DNA of 64,000 bases, taken from Nematostella vectensis. Its lineage: Eukaryota; Cnidaria; Anthozoa; Actiniaria; Edwardsiidae. Below the pieces are notes generated by a model. That model was given only the letters and a program-made list of their open reading frames with translations. It ran no database searches and was not told where the DNA came from. Below are positions 13,331 to 28,300 of the stretch, in pieces. How positions within the stretch are numbered: the stretch's first letter is position 1; the number at the start of each line of letters is the position of its first letter. The stretch is from NCBI RefSeq assembly GCF_932526225.1, contig NC_064044.1:3500092-3564091 (forward strand), in the 5' to 3' direction. The position numbers and the translations under genes are program-made.

Positions 13331-16300
13331 ATGGCTGCTCTCAAATCCTTCGCTACCGCCGTCATTTTGGGAGTAGTCCTTTCACAGCTAGCTTGTGTGT
13401 CGGGAATGCCCCACAGCTATTCTCTAGGAAGCTCTCTGAAAGGATTTCTTCACAAAGTCTTGGACAAATTTCACGCAAGTGTGAAATGTGACGCATGCAA
13501 AGCTATTGTCGGTTTTACGCAAATTGCGTTCAAAACAAACGCGGCCCAAGACGACGTGGCTGGATTCGTAACAAATCTATGCCTGAAACTCAAAGTAGAG
13601 GATACAAGAGTTTGTAAATTAGTCATCCAGGAATTCAAAGGCGAGGTTTTGACAGTTTTTGATGAGTTTTTCTTGAGTTCTAATGAAGTTTGTGGGACAT
13701 TGTTTGGATCGACTTGTGCAAAGACATTCAACCCGGATATCTTTTGGAACGTAACGTTTCCCAAGACCCCCAAACCACCTGTTGTACCCATACCTCAACC
13801 GAAGGTAAGCTTATAGATGCTACAAAATAACCTGAATATGCCCTGACTTATTTTATGGTGAATCTGTTAGTTGTATCAACTCGTATAACACAATCACATG
13901 ACGGTCAGCGTGTTTGGTTTTCAATTTCACCCAATATTTTTTGTTTCCACTAAAACAAAATAATGTTTTCTTTGTTTCCTTTAGTAGATCTTTTATAAAA
14001 ACACAAAGTTTTTTGTGTAGGTCTTTTTATGTACCTCGATTGTTGTATCTGGTAAATTTGACAACATTTAGGATCTTGCGTAACTTGTTGACATTGATGA
14101 CACAATATGGCGTGATCGTTATAAGCCCACTTTTGAATACGAGAACCGGTTAGGGGATTAGAGGGAGTCCCGATTGGGTTACAGACCTTACAGATGTTGA
14201 TAACAGACATTGAGTCCATCTTCGGTGTTACAACACATGACAATGTTTTATAGCCTACTTTTTAACCCCTATACAAACTATTATTTGTATAAAAATTCTA
14301 ATACAAAAAAGATTTTTTACATATATGTGTATGTTTTGATCTTTTGTTTTGATATGCTCCTGTTAAGATAGAAAAATGCTCACTTTACCAAGCAAGTGTA
14401 GTGTACTTGTAAATTCAATCACTTTGTACATACAACCTCATGTTTGGTGCTTTTAAAATATATTGTTTTGAGGCTGAGTATCCTTTATAGGATCTCCTTC
14501 TTCAGTAAGAAAAGAAAATTATGCCCTTAGTGGGGGGGGGGGGGGGTGAATAGGGGTGCGTAAATCCACCGATCCGCTACATTTTCTGGGCAAATCAGTG
14601 GAATTTTTAGATCCGCACGGTTTGACAGATAAACAATAGCATCGATTGAAATTCATTTAAAATCCGAAATTGGACCGTCAAAACAGTCAAAATCCGAAAT
14701 CCGCTCCCAAATTGTCGACAGATCCTTGGTCCGCCGTATTTCCAAAATCCGCCAATCCGCTGAAATAATCATCAAAATTCATAATCCGTGAGCATTTCCG
14801 GGCAGAATCTGATGATCCGTTGACTTATTCAGCCCCTCCCTTAGTTAAGTTATGTGCCTCCTCAGAGAACCCCACCCCCGCCTCTCCCATTGTCAAAATT
14901 GCTGAGCCTTTGTATTCTCTGGTTGCAGTAATATTTTTTACATGTTTTTAAAAGGCTTTCTATGGCTTTCTTGTTTTGTAGGCAGGGTCTCCTGTCAGTC
15001 GAGTTCTGCACATCTCAGATATACACCTGGATCCGCTGTATACAGAAGGTGCAAATCCTGACTGTGGGGAACCACTATGCTGCCGCAGCAATGACCCCAC
15101 CCCAGGTGATGTGATAAGTTTGATATTATGTTTACAACTTTTAAAAAAAGGTGACTGGTAAACAGCAACAAGAAAGGGGCGAGAAGGGGATAATAGATAA
15201 GATATATAAAAAATAGAGTTGAAACCCTTGCATTTATATCCTAAGCTCATTTTTTGATTAAACAATTTAGGTCCTGGCAAACGCAAGGCTGGCAAATATG
15301 GGGACTATTCTTGCGACACCCCCTTGATCACCCTTGAGAACATGCTACAGCATATCAGCAAAACACATAAGGTAAAATACACAGATAACATTAAGGCAAT
15401 GAACCTTTAAGAACATGCTACAGCATATCAGTAAAACACATCAGGTAAAATACACAGATAACATTACAGGCAATGAACCTTTAAGAACATGCTACATCCT
15501 ATTAGCAAAACAGGCCATATTCGGGTTAACAAATTATAAAGCATCTACTGTATTTTTCTTCTTGACACAGTGCCCAATCCCCTTTCTTTGTTTGTACTGC
15601 ACAGGTTGCTCGTTATTACATTTGTGTGTTTACTTCGTTTGTGGGCAACTTCTTATTACATTGTGGGTGTTTATTACATTTGTGGGCTCGTCACTCATAC
15701 AGTTATATGGAAGAATGTGCCGTACACAAAGCATCTAACTACTAGAGTATAATTTAAATTAGCGTACCCACCAGCAACCTATAAAAATATTTCTTCTCTT
15801 CCGGTGCCCATATATGGGCAGTAGGAATCCTACCAATTCTTACCGCAGCGACGTCATATTCCTACCAAATTACAAGGCTCGGTCACATATTATAACGTGA
15901 CCGCTTAGCAAGGATCACTTGGATTCTGTAACTCGTTGAGAACAGAAGTTCTCTATACTATCTAGCCTCTTTCAAAGCTTACCCCTCTGGTGTATGAAAC
16001 TCCAGTTTGGTTACACTGTGTGCTGAGTTCAACCCCCTGTGCGCACGTACTCAACAAGCTAAATGGCTACACAACGAATCTGCCCCGAGTTAAGGGGACT
16101 TGGGATTTCAGCGCAAAACCATTAATTTTTATCCAAATTGACTTATCGTTCAGAAGCATAAAATACTGGACACGTTTATTGCCAAAGGATGACCAGGCTC
16201 TTTTGAAAACAGTAATTTTATTATGGAATGTGTGAAGTATAACAAACATTTAAAAATTAGCTCAGCTTACTCGGCTCTTATGACAACAGGAAATATACTA

Positions 16301-19300
16301 ACGAACGCAATAAACTGAAAATTGTTTAAGAATAATAAGCAGAAGCCTATCAGTTAGCCTACCTGTTAGCTAACCCTGCTATAAAGCAAAGAATTGCTCT
16401 AACTCTACTAACAATAAGTAACCACATAATTATACAAAGGCTGAAGAAAGAATTAAATTAATTAAATTTCGTAGTCAAATGCAAAGGATTTAACAGGGTA
16501 AAACTGTGATTATAAATCCTACAGCTAATATAGAGGGGATAAATGCAAAACTGACATACGACTGTTTCCTATTAATGGCAAATATTAAAAAAAATAGGCT
16601 GTTTCTATAACAAAACTAGTCTGCGTCTGTCTGTCTGTCTAAAGTGATCGCCTTTTCAGGCTGGTGGATCATTATATCCTAATAACAACTCTAACTTAAT
16701 TTTATTGTTGACTATTTTGTTGCTTTTTCAAAATGTGAGCTCGATGTTTAGACATGTACAATGAAGTCTAAAATGAACATAGCCATTGAAGATGATACGC
16801 GGAAGATGTTTTTTTATTACTTTTGTGTCTTCCCTCGTCTAATTTATAACAATATATTACCTTTTAATGATTTCCAAGTCTTGTGCTCCGCTTTAACAGG
16901 TATTTTCCTGAGAAAGATCGCACTAGGTAGACCTCAAAACTTGCTGACATTTGTTACATTTGCTGACATTTGCTACGTACGCTGACATTTGTTACATATG
17001 CTGACATTCGCTACCTGATCATAACCTCGGCAAAGAGAATGAAACTCTACCTAATTACTTCTTCTTAGTGTCTACTTCTTTGTCATTTTGGAACTCTGTA
17101 CCTAATTACTTATTCTTAATGCCTACTTCTTTGTCATTTTGGAACGAGTTCATCTTTCCTTGCAACTTATCATGTTGCGCTGCAAAAAGCCTTTACGCGC
17201 TTATAGTGGATGATGCTATTCTTTGGGGAAAAGGATCTAGAGACTACGCACTTTTTCTATAACTTAGGGGTCAAAACTTATGTTGGTCTCACCTATTTTT
17301 CTTCTCTCTGAACGAGCACACCGGCTTATTTAGGTCCCCCAACGGCCTTAGTAAACTACGAGAACAGAGTTGTTCCAAAACTAAGGGGCGGGTTGTTGGT
17401 TTCAGGGGGTAGTGAAGGGGTGGGGTTGGGGTGAGATGAGTAATTTGAATTAGAGTAAATCCTAAAGATAAAACAAACATTGAAAATGAATGATATAGTG
17501 TCGTCTTTTATGAAGTATTTGACTTATCATTAAGTGAAACCACTTTAACACGGGTATCCCTATATTGACTATACGGGGACGTGGATAAAGTAGGGTAAAG
17601 TTTTTCCTTTTCTCTTTCCTACATTTGTGTATACAGTTCCCACCGCTTTTCTGTCATGGACAGGGCTCCGATTATATCAGTTTGCTTTCACATTAATCTC
17701 AAAGAATTACAGACCTTTTAGCGGCACCTCTTTCGGGCCAAATACCCACCTCACCTGGCAAAATGTATAATATTTTTAAATTTTGTTTTAAATTTTTATA
17801 TAAGAGGGGTCTTTTACTTTTTATTTTTTAATTTCCGCTTAATATAGTAAAACTGTGATCATAAATCCTACAGCTAATATAGAGGGGATAAATGCAAAAC
17901 TGACATACGACTGTTTCAAATGTCGCAAATATGACAAAAATAGGCTGTATCTATAACAAAACTAGTCTGTGTCTGTCTGTCTGTCTGTCTGTCTAAAGTG
18001 ATCGCCTTATCATTTATGTATGAAATTATACTAACTGCTATCCATTAGGAAGTCTCACGCTGGTGGGTCATTATATCCTAATAACAACTCTAACTTCATT
18101 TTATTGTTGACTATTTTGTTGCTTTTTCAAAATGTGAGCTCGATGTTTAGGCATGTACAATGAAGCCGAAAATGAACATGGCCATTAAAGATGATACGCG
18201 GAAGATGTTTTTTTATTACTTTTGTGTCTTCCCTCGTCTAATTTATAACAATATATTACCTTTTAATGATTTCCAAGTCTTGTGCTCCGCTTGAACAGGT
18301 ATTTTTTCTGAGAAAGATCGCACTAGGTAGACCTCAAAACTTGCTGACATTTGTTACATTTGCTGACATTTGCTACGTACGCTGACATTTGTTACATATG
18401 CTGACATTCGCTACCTGATCATAACCTCGGCAAAGAGGATGAAACTCTACCTAATTACTTCTTCTTAGTGTCTACTTCTTTGTCATTTTGGAACTCTGTA
18501 CCTAATTACTTATTCTTAATGCCTACTTTTTTGTCATTTTGGAACGAGTTCATCTTTCCTGGCAACTTATCATGTTGCGCTGCCAAAAGCCTTTACGCGC
18601 TTATAGTGGATGATGCTATTCTTTGGGGAAAAGGATCTAGAGACTACGCACTTTTTCTATAACTTAGGGGCCAAAACTTATGTTGGTCTCACCTATTTTT
18701 CTTCTCTCTGAACGAGCACAGCGGCTTATTTAGGCCCCCCAACGGCCTTAGTAAACTACGAGAACAGAGTTGTTCCAAAACTAAGGGGCGGGTTGTTGGT
18801 TTCAGGGGGTAGTGAAGGGGTGGGGTGGGGGTGAGATGAGTTTGAATTAGAGTAAATCCTAAAGATAAAACAAACATTGAAAATAAATGATATAGTGTCG
18901 TCTTTTATGAAGTATTTGACTTATCATTAAGTGAAACCACTTCAACACGGGTATCCCTATATTGACTATACGGGGACGTTGATAAAGTAGGGTATAGTTT
19001 TTCCTTTTCTCTTTCCTACACTTCTGTATAAAGTTCCCACCGCTTCTCTTTCCTGGACAGGGCTCCACAAATTCAGCTAATGAAAAATGTCAGATCTAGA
19101 TTGTTATGAGGGTTGTGATTGCAGAAATAGCAACAAGCAACAAGTAGGAGGACTTCTTTTTGAACATTGTACCTTTTGTTTTAACAACAAGTAGTCTAGG
19201 ATTGATGAAGTGCGAGAGTAAATCGAAAGATTTACAGCGTAGTTGCATATCCGCCCACTGCTGAGAACTGGATTCCTTGGAGGGTTACAATAACAAGAAG

Positions 19301-22300
19301 AAGTCGAGAAGGAATGAACAGCTTCCCTGTTTCCCCACACGACAGAGGCGATAATTTTAACTGCTATCCCTTAAGGATAAATCATCTAAAACGGAGACCT
19401 TTTCCTGTCCCCTAAGGTCAAAACTCATTTTATTTTGCTATCCCTTAGAATTTGAAACTCATTTTCTCGAGGAGCATATGTTTTTTTTAGAGGTGTCCCA
19501 CCCCTACCACCCTAACCCCTGTCGCTGCCCTGTTCACCCACCGTTAACCAGAATATCAAAGAACAATTTCATTCGTTAAATAAACATTGTTGTTTATCAT
19601 GATTCTGGTCAATGGTGAGAAAGTAAGTCCGCTTCAAAACCCAACTATGCATCTGATGTTTGCAGAGTTTCTGTAAAGGTATACAAAACAAAAACCCAGT
19701 AACGGTACGAACAGTGCGAGCTCGATGCAAAAAAAAAATCCTTTACATTTGTCATTCAACATGGAACATTTCCAGCCTCGAGTTAAACTCGGGATGAATT
19801 TGAGAAAGCGAGCATTTACTGTCATAGATCTGACGACTGCAAAATGACGCTTGGCTACTTTGCCATCGCCTGCACATCGCGTTACACTGAGAATCGCTGT
19901 TAGTAGAACTGAGACATTCTACTACAGTTGCAATATAGTCTGGATACACTGTCTGAAAACGAGCCAATAACAAACCGTCACCATCATTGGTCACATCATG
20001 TCAAATCCCAAAGAAACCAATCAAAACCGCGGGTTTGATGTTGCTCTCCTGTCACATTTTCGAGTTTTGAGTTGCAGTGTCGCGTGGTGAACGACAGTAA
20101 AATTGGCGGGGAAAACATGACAAGTATTCAGACCTTGATGACCGTGAAAACAACTAGTGAAAACTACTAAACAGCTAAGGAACACAAGGAAATCTTGTTA
20201 AGAGGTTTAATACTTGGAAACAATGTTAATGGTGACTACAGACTAGAAAGGGAAAACGGAGTAAGCTTACACTTACGGCAGCTGTTCAAAGGGATGAGGT
20301 TCAGAAGAAGGAGTTTGTCAAAATTGCAGGTATGTGTATTGTTATAATGCATGTCCAAATCTTACTTTAAAGGTTTCCTTGGAGAGTGAGAAGTTATGTA
20401 CCTATTTCAGCCTATAGAAAAAACATAAAATGTTCTTTGCGCGCCTTATTAGCTTTAGGAAAACTGGGTAAATTTGGTTTGGAAGAGTTCAGGAGCCGAT
20501 ATCTCTTAGGATGTAAAATTCGACCAACTGCTATTCCTAAGGGAGTAATTAACCTTTTTTTTTTTTTTAAATTCTGTTATCTCTTAGGGAATAAAATTCG
20601 ACCAATTGCTATTCGAAGGGGGTGTTTTGGCCTTTAAAATTTCCTTGAACCACACCCAATTTGTTATCGGAGTCCCCCTCGCACATCTTCACGACTCCTC
20701 CCTGGTGCCGGAGGAGTGGTGGAGATATGCTAAAAATAACTCAATTCTCAGACACAAATTAAAAAGATCCTGGATCAAATTTATTTCAACAAGACAGCAC
20801 AGCAGAATAAGAAAATATATCTGTAAAGGGATGTCCAATATTCCACTCCATATTTGACAACCAACTGCCACAAGCATAAAGCATTGGAAAAGGATGTGCA
20901 AGCACCTGCATAAAATGCAGTGAAAAATTTAAACAATCTCCAGGTGCATTTTCCCATCAGTATTGTTCACCTTTACTTTGGATTCACTGAAAAGAATGAA
21001 AAGAATTAATTGGATTCAATGAAAAGAATAATCATGGGGTTTTTGGTAATGGTGCAAATAGAACGAGTTGTGTAAAATTGGTAAGAAACCTAGAAAAGAT
21101 AACCAAACAAGGGATATTCAAAATGCAAAATACATATCAATTTCAGTTCTTAGGCTATAGGCATGAGAAATGGCCCTGACTTTGGAGTCAGATAAGAAGG
21201 AGGCAACAACATTAAAGTACCTCTATTTACCTGTGGGGCAACCCAGAAATGCCGAGGGTGGTATTGGCAGTAAGGGTTTTTGTTCTTAGAAAAGAGAAAA
21301 GGGAGGCTAGTGGTGTCTTATCACTTGTCCAAGGCAAACACTGCAATGGTTTTCCTTTGATGGTTTGAATGGTTTCAATTCCATGGTTTTACTTCCATGC
21401 ATGGTTTTGTTGTCCATTTTTTTGATTAAGGATGGTTTGTAAGGTTTTCCTTCCATTCTTGAAGGTAGCCAGTTAGGGAAGTTAAGACTGTTACAGAATG
21501 GAAGCTGATGAGTGTAAATTAACGAGGAATGGGTAAGTCACTGAAGTACAGGCTAGCCAGTTGGAGGCAGGTAAAGTGGTGAAAGGCAGGTTAAGCCGAT
21601 AAGGGTATGTGAGATGATGGAGGTTGGAATACCTAATCAATATAGATATGTTCAAATGAAAGTATTGTTCTTTTATTTCTTACTTGCTCTTGTATAGATA
21701 AGGGCTTCTTGGTCCCCCCGCATAATTCAATGCGGTATTAACGATCAATAGATCGGGGTATCACCCTTGCCAAGGGCTCATTGTCGCCAAGTTTTTATCT
21801 GACGCTATCTTGTAACCTAGGGCAATGGGAGGCTAGAGGTGGGATATCACTTGCCCAAGGTGAACACCTAGGGTAGTGGAGGGAGGAAACGCCTGACATC
21901 TCCATTCTACACCCCATGGATGTGTAGCCACTGCCCCTCAGGGGTTTACATGGTTTTCCTTCCATGCATGGTCCCATTGACCATGACCACTTCTGCTCTT
22001 GTGTCTTGGGTGTAAAGTTCAAAGCTGCTCGACTTCCTAAAAGAAAAGATGAAAATTTACATGTTATGGTGGTTTGTATGGTTTTCCTTCCATGGTTTGA
22101 ATGGTTGTCCTCCATTGGTTTGAATGGTTTTCCTTCCATGCATGGTCCCATTGATCATGACTTTGATGGAGGGTGGTTTGTATGGTTTTCCTTCCATGGT
22201 TTAAATGGTTGTCCTTCCATGTAGGATAGCATTTGATGATGGCTATGATTTGACAGTAGGCTGCCAAGGTGCAAGGGCAGAAATAATTGTCTGGATGGCA

Positions 22301-25300
22301 TGTAGTGGGAGGTGCTTCATCTGAGGGGCTTGAACATCCACAGCAGATGGTCCTGGCTTGGATTGTCGTCATGAAGTTCAGTAATAATTTCTGCTCTTGC
22401 GTCTTGGGTGTAAAGTTCAAAGCTGCATGACTTCCTAAAAGAAAAGATGAAAATTTACATGTTATGTATGACGACTTAGAATTCGTCAGGAAATCATGAT
22501 AAGCAAAACATTCTGGGGTGTGCAAAAGTCCTGAGACTAGCAATTAAGAACACATCACTCACTAACTAATAATATGATAATATGGCAATGACAGCTTGCA
22601 TGCTTGCATTTTTTTACCAGGGCAAGCATAACCCAAAAAAACTGAAGACAAAAGCTTTTTGATTTTTGGTAAAGAAGCGATGAATACCAACAAAGAAAGC
22701 GAAAGTGAATTCTGCTACCCCAGAGGCAAAATTTGCAAGCAAAAGTCAAAACAACAAGAACAACAACAAAAGTGACCTTTCAAGACTATAAAGAGAAGAT
22801 GCCTAACAACCAGTAGGAACTGAAAATATCAATACAAGGGCAGAAGAGCAGGAAGGACAATTGGAAAGACATCAAGTGATTTTAATGTTTTTTGTTACTG
22901 CTGTAAGGTATATTTCAATGAACCAAAACCAGTAAAAACATTCTTTGATTATTATATTCATACAAAAGTTCATATCACATCACAAAATTAATGTCATTCT
23001 GCTTTTGGCAAGTGTTCTTACCAGCGACCAGCCCTTTTGATTGTGCTATCATCAGCACCACATCTGGCTGCCCAGCGTGCTGCTGACCTTCTAATGCTAT
23101 GTGTGGTGTATGGCTTCTCAAATAGGGCCTTGGTCATCTACAAGCAAGAGGGAAATAATTAATAAATGCATGTATAAAATATTAGAGAGGGAGCACAATT
23201 TTGTCTGCATATATACCTGTAACAAGCATGCAGTGCGACATGCTTGAGAATCCAGCATACTTTGCAGGCACTGCCAAAGGCCACTACGGGTAGTGCGAGT
23301 GTGATACAAAATTAAGAAAAGTGCATGGCATGGTCATATTATTATAACATTTGTAAGAATCTCTAAATTAGTTTTAAAATTCCTGCAACCTTTCTCCTCA
23401 TTTTGTATTTGCTTTGTATTTGTTTTTGAAAGGAAACCACAAGAATGAGAGAAAAACAGTATTTTATAATTGTAAGCCAGGCGGAAAAACAAGTGATATT
23501 ATATAATTGACTGTTCCTTATGACAAGAAATTAGAGATTTGATTAAGATATTGATGTACTGATGTATTTACCTTGGAAAAAATAGTACGATATGAGGCCA
23601 CACTTCGCTTTGATGGAAGTGCACGTCGGTTGTCTTTGGCAATGCGAGGGAAGATGTAACCCTTCGTGATTCCTAATAATATATCACTAGATTAGATTGC
23701 TAGGTTTCTATTGTGAGTAATGGTGGAGGTAAATTAAAGGTAAGGTTTTCCTAAAAATGAAAAAAAAAGGAAAAGAAATAAAGAAATAGGATGTGTAGGG
23801 GCAACCCAGAATGTGACATTGTGCCTCTAATAACTTACCAGAAAACAGCAGCCACGAAATGAGTGCCATAACAGGGCACAACTTAGGGTTTAGGGGATTG
23901 GCCTATAGCGACAGATTAACCCCTGCAATATGTAAATTATAACAATATTATATACCTCAAAAGAAAAATAACTATTCACAAGAAAAGGTTAAGTACGCAC
24001 CTATGGCATGCTTGTCAGCCTTTGACCATGGCAGCTTTATCTGAATGCGGGAGGGAATTTGGCCAGAGTTGACTAAAACAAAAAGAGGAAGCTGATTAAA
24101 AAAATTATAGATGGAATAAGCTAAATCTAAGGATTGAAAATAATGTGACATTTGATAATTTACCATGACTTTAGATTTTATTGCTGATTTACAGTGATAG
24201 TAATAGTAGTAAGACATGTGTTCAGTCAACTCTACACCTCACTCAATTTTCAAAAGGATATAGGGATCCTTTTGAATGAACAGACATATAGGTAGTGCCA
24301 GGCTATGAATAGGAGCTTTCAAATTCTAATGAAGTTGTTCCAAGTAGGCAGTGTAATTTTTGACTACTTTTAGATGAAATTTGCCATGAATTGCCATAAT
24401 GGCATTACAATGGCATTATTATGATATAATGAATAAGTTTCAAATCTCAGATTCTGCATTTAAGCTCCCGTAAGCGGCCAACACCTATTGTTCAAGTTTT
24501 TGGCGCCCAGTGGTTGCTTATGAGAGCAAGCTCTTGTAAGGGACCAGCTCTGTTAACAACTACAATTATCAGTTCCCAAGGTGGTCGCTTACGAGAGCTT
24601 CAACTGTTTATTGAGATTAGGATATTATCATTGTTTTCCTCTAATATGCTATTAGACAGATGTCTATTTAGTTCCTGCTTCTTCCATCTGCTGGACCCTT
24701 GTTTTTGTGATAGTATCGGAGATTATCCTAGAATCTACTAGATGCCGTCGTCCTCTCTGATGGACCCCTGGAATATTATGGAATATTCGACTACAGAATC
24801 TATTGTGTCTGTCATGTTTGTAGACTGGACCTATATGTGGTATTACCTGTTTATTTCTAAGGCACTTTTTTGTGATGGTAATTAAATTGTTTACCTCAAC
24901 TGTCTTCAAACAGTATTCTCTCATCTTGAGCATATCCTCAAGAGAGAATGGTGGCGCCTTCTTTGCCTCATAGGGCTTCATGCCGGCCCTCAAGTCTTTT
25001 CTAGAAGGTCGGCGCTTCCTTTTATTTAGCGAACATATCAATGTCTTGACACCTTTAAAGAAAATGATAGAAATAAAACCTTGAGACTGGAAAGATATTC
25101 TTTATTCCCAAGGTCACATAATTGTTTAGTAATAAACGACAATCTAAGTATTCAATATTTTAACGCATCACGTGAGCCGTAGTTTGTATGAAATAGATAA
25201 AGCAAAAAAAAAAAAATGTAATCACCCGACCTGCATTTTGTACTCAACCTGCAGCCGACCTGCAACCTGCATCTTGTACCCTCCGTGATAGAAATAAATC

Positions 25301-28300
25301 TTGAGACTCCCGCCTAATGCGGGAGAGTTGACAGCTATGCTACAAGTACAAGACAGTCCAAAAATCTGTTTCTTGTACTGGTATAATGATAAGGCTGACA
25401 GGAATACTGTCATAATCATCATAACATCATAACCAACATGCCCAAACTTCGGCATCCAGAATCTGTATGACAGAGTCATTAACCAATTATATTATTGCAA
25501 AGTGTCTTAATCAAAATACCAAATCAAGTGTAGTTAATCAATATGGATGTCACTAAACCATCAAACTAGAGTAAAATATCTCACATTAAAAATCACTGTA
25601 CCATCAAACTAGACTAAAATATGTCATTAAAATATATCATAATTAATCTCAAAATTATTAGCTACTAGATATGATACTATATGCAATATTATGTTTAGAG
25701 AAAAAGTGAAGACATCTATAATTTATCTAATATGTGATAATTCAATTAAGCAAGTAAATAGGAAAAATATAGTCTATTTTGTTTTCAAATAAGCATTGGA
25801 TATAAACAAGAATCACAGTATCAGAAAATATCACAATACAGTATCAGAAAATATCACAATATCAAGAGGTACAGCAAGGGAGAGTTAGATATCTACTTTA
25901 TGCACACAAAATAGAAAAGAGTAGTGAGTGTTTTGCAATCTTTGAATTGTGTAAAGCATTATAAACATGTTGTACGAGTTTATATGAAATATAATCAGGG
26001 CTTAAAATTTAAAAATGACAAAAAAAAATTGCCCGTCCATCTCTGTTGGAAGAGCCAACTATGAAAATATATAGTAAATAAATAAAATAAAAACCTGGAA
26101 AAACATTAACATTTCAATATTAAAAATATTAATATTAATACCTTAATGCTGCTTCCATTCCTTTTATGGAAGGTGGCGCCAGACCCTTGCAGGCGAGACT
26201 GCCAATTTTGGTGCCCTTCGGTTCGCCTAAGTATTCTAAAATATAAAAACAAATGAGTAAATTTTTGCAATTACAATATTTAAAATTATTAAGGTTCAAA
26301 TTATATAAAATCAACACAAACACAAAAGATGTGTGAATAGATCCATTTGGGGAACTGGATATTTCAAAAAGCCTTAATAATTTGAAAAGTAATATGTTCC
26401 TTGAACAAGGACCACCACTATATAAAAAGGCTTAGCCACACCCCTTTCGGAAGAATAAAATTCAAATTCAACATTGCATTAATAAATTGAAGTAATTTTT
26501 ATTGCACATAGGCGGGCTATCCATTGTTAGAAGCTTGGGAAAATAAACCAAGGAAATGAAAAGAAAAGCACTTTAAAATTTGAATTTGGGTTTTACAGTA
26601 CTTCTTGTTTGTAAACAAAACAAACTTAATGATGTGATATTCGGCTATTTGCAATTTTTCGACAAAGCATCGAGGCAACCTAGGTTCTTTTAAGTTTCTT
26701 TCTCTCGTGCCCGTTTGTTTTTCAACTCTCACTCACCTTGGGCATTCTTACCATCGATAATACAGTGAATACAGACATTTAAAAAAATGTAACCTCCTTT
26801 TTATAACACCTCTTTCCTCAGTGCATGTGTAAGAATAATGAGTGACAGTCTTGAGCATTTCCATTATCCTAACCTAATATTTCTATACCAGTACACAGTT
26901 TAATAGAGGTTGTTAAACTTTACTAATAATAGCCCTAACTCATTTCAAACTTGTATAATTCTCCCTTCTAACACCAGCCCTCCCTCCCCCTTATCAGCCA
27001 GTTTTGAGCTGGCTTGAATCAGTTAGTATCGGAAGCAAATGATAAACGACCTAAATGGCCTAGGGTCTGTAGGGTTAGTGTAGAATCTGTAAGAAATTGA
27101 AAGGAACTTCTTATTACCGCATTATTTTACAACAAAGCCGCCTATAAAATCCGGCGCTCCTGGTATTAGCCTAGATTAACAGGGATGGTCTAGCAGGGCA
27201 GTACGTTTATCTAGGATATAGATTGAATCTATAGTTATTTCATCTAAATAAGGTAAACTTAAAATCATGAAAGAGCGGCTTTAGGGCAAGTAAAACTTTA
27301 AACTTTGCCCGGCGAACGCGGTGAGGAAAATTTCACGCGTGCAGACGCCGATCGAAGTTACATGTCACGAACAACTGAGACAAAATCATCTCCTGCTTGA
27401 AGCAACTGTGTCAAAATTATGTCCTGCTTGGAGCAACTGTGTCAAAATTATGTCCTGCTTGAAGCAACTGTGACATAATTATCTCCTGCTTAAAATGTGC
27501 GTTTTTGGCCTTGCGAGGCAGTAAGCAGAGTGAATACGTGAAATTTTCCTCAACATGTGCGCCGGTCTTGAGACTTTACGTACGTAAGTTATTAGATCGT
27601 TCTTTTTTAGTCTCATTTACAGTATTTAGATAGAGCATCATACTTTACACTTTCCGAGAAAGGTCTTGATAGTAGCCGCCCTAAATGGACGGCTATTTTC
27701 ACCAAAAAGAATAGCCGTGTCCTTCTCTCGTATGGCGAAATTTCTCCATCTGAATGAGACGGAGTTCATATAGACGAGCTGTGCTCTCTACATGAACTGC
27801 CGTCTCATTCTTGGTGGCCAAGCGAGACCCTTCCGATACGTTCTCACTCTCAAACTCGCTGAGATCCTCAGAGAGTCCCGCACTCTCAATATAACGCAGA
27901 ACATTACTGCTTCTCATTTTGGGAGCCATGTTAAAGCTTAGATAAGAGCAGGGAAGTGGTGTTAGAGAATGAATGAGGAATTTTCAACGGCGTGATGTAA
28001 TGACGTAATGCGAGCTGGCTCTCCTATTGGCTGAAAATGGTATGAATTCCGTATGAATCGTACGAACCAGAAACCTTCAAATAATCGTTCACTACCAAAC
28101 TCTAAATTATGCAATACCTTTTTTTTGTTCTGAAGGGGGGGGGGGGGGGGGTTAGTTTTTGGTCACCTATTTGGAAGAGGGTCACCATTTTTGTGCTTTA
28201 GATTGGGGGAGGGTGGAAATATTTGAACCAGAAAAAAATCAACTTAGCAGCCCCCCCCCCCCCCGATAAATAATGACCTTACCCTAACAGACAAACTTTC

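Noticed and set aside
24664-24894. Continuation of the recombinase exon past 24895
   Set aside because: A consensus GTAAAC donor follows, and the downstream translation has no resemblance to the recombinase catalytic domain.
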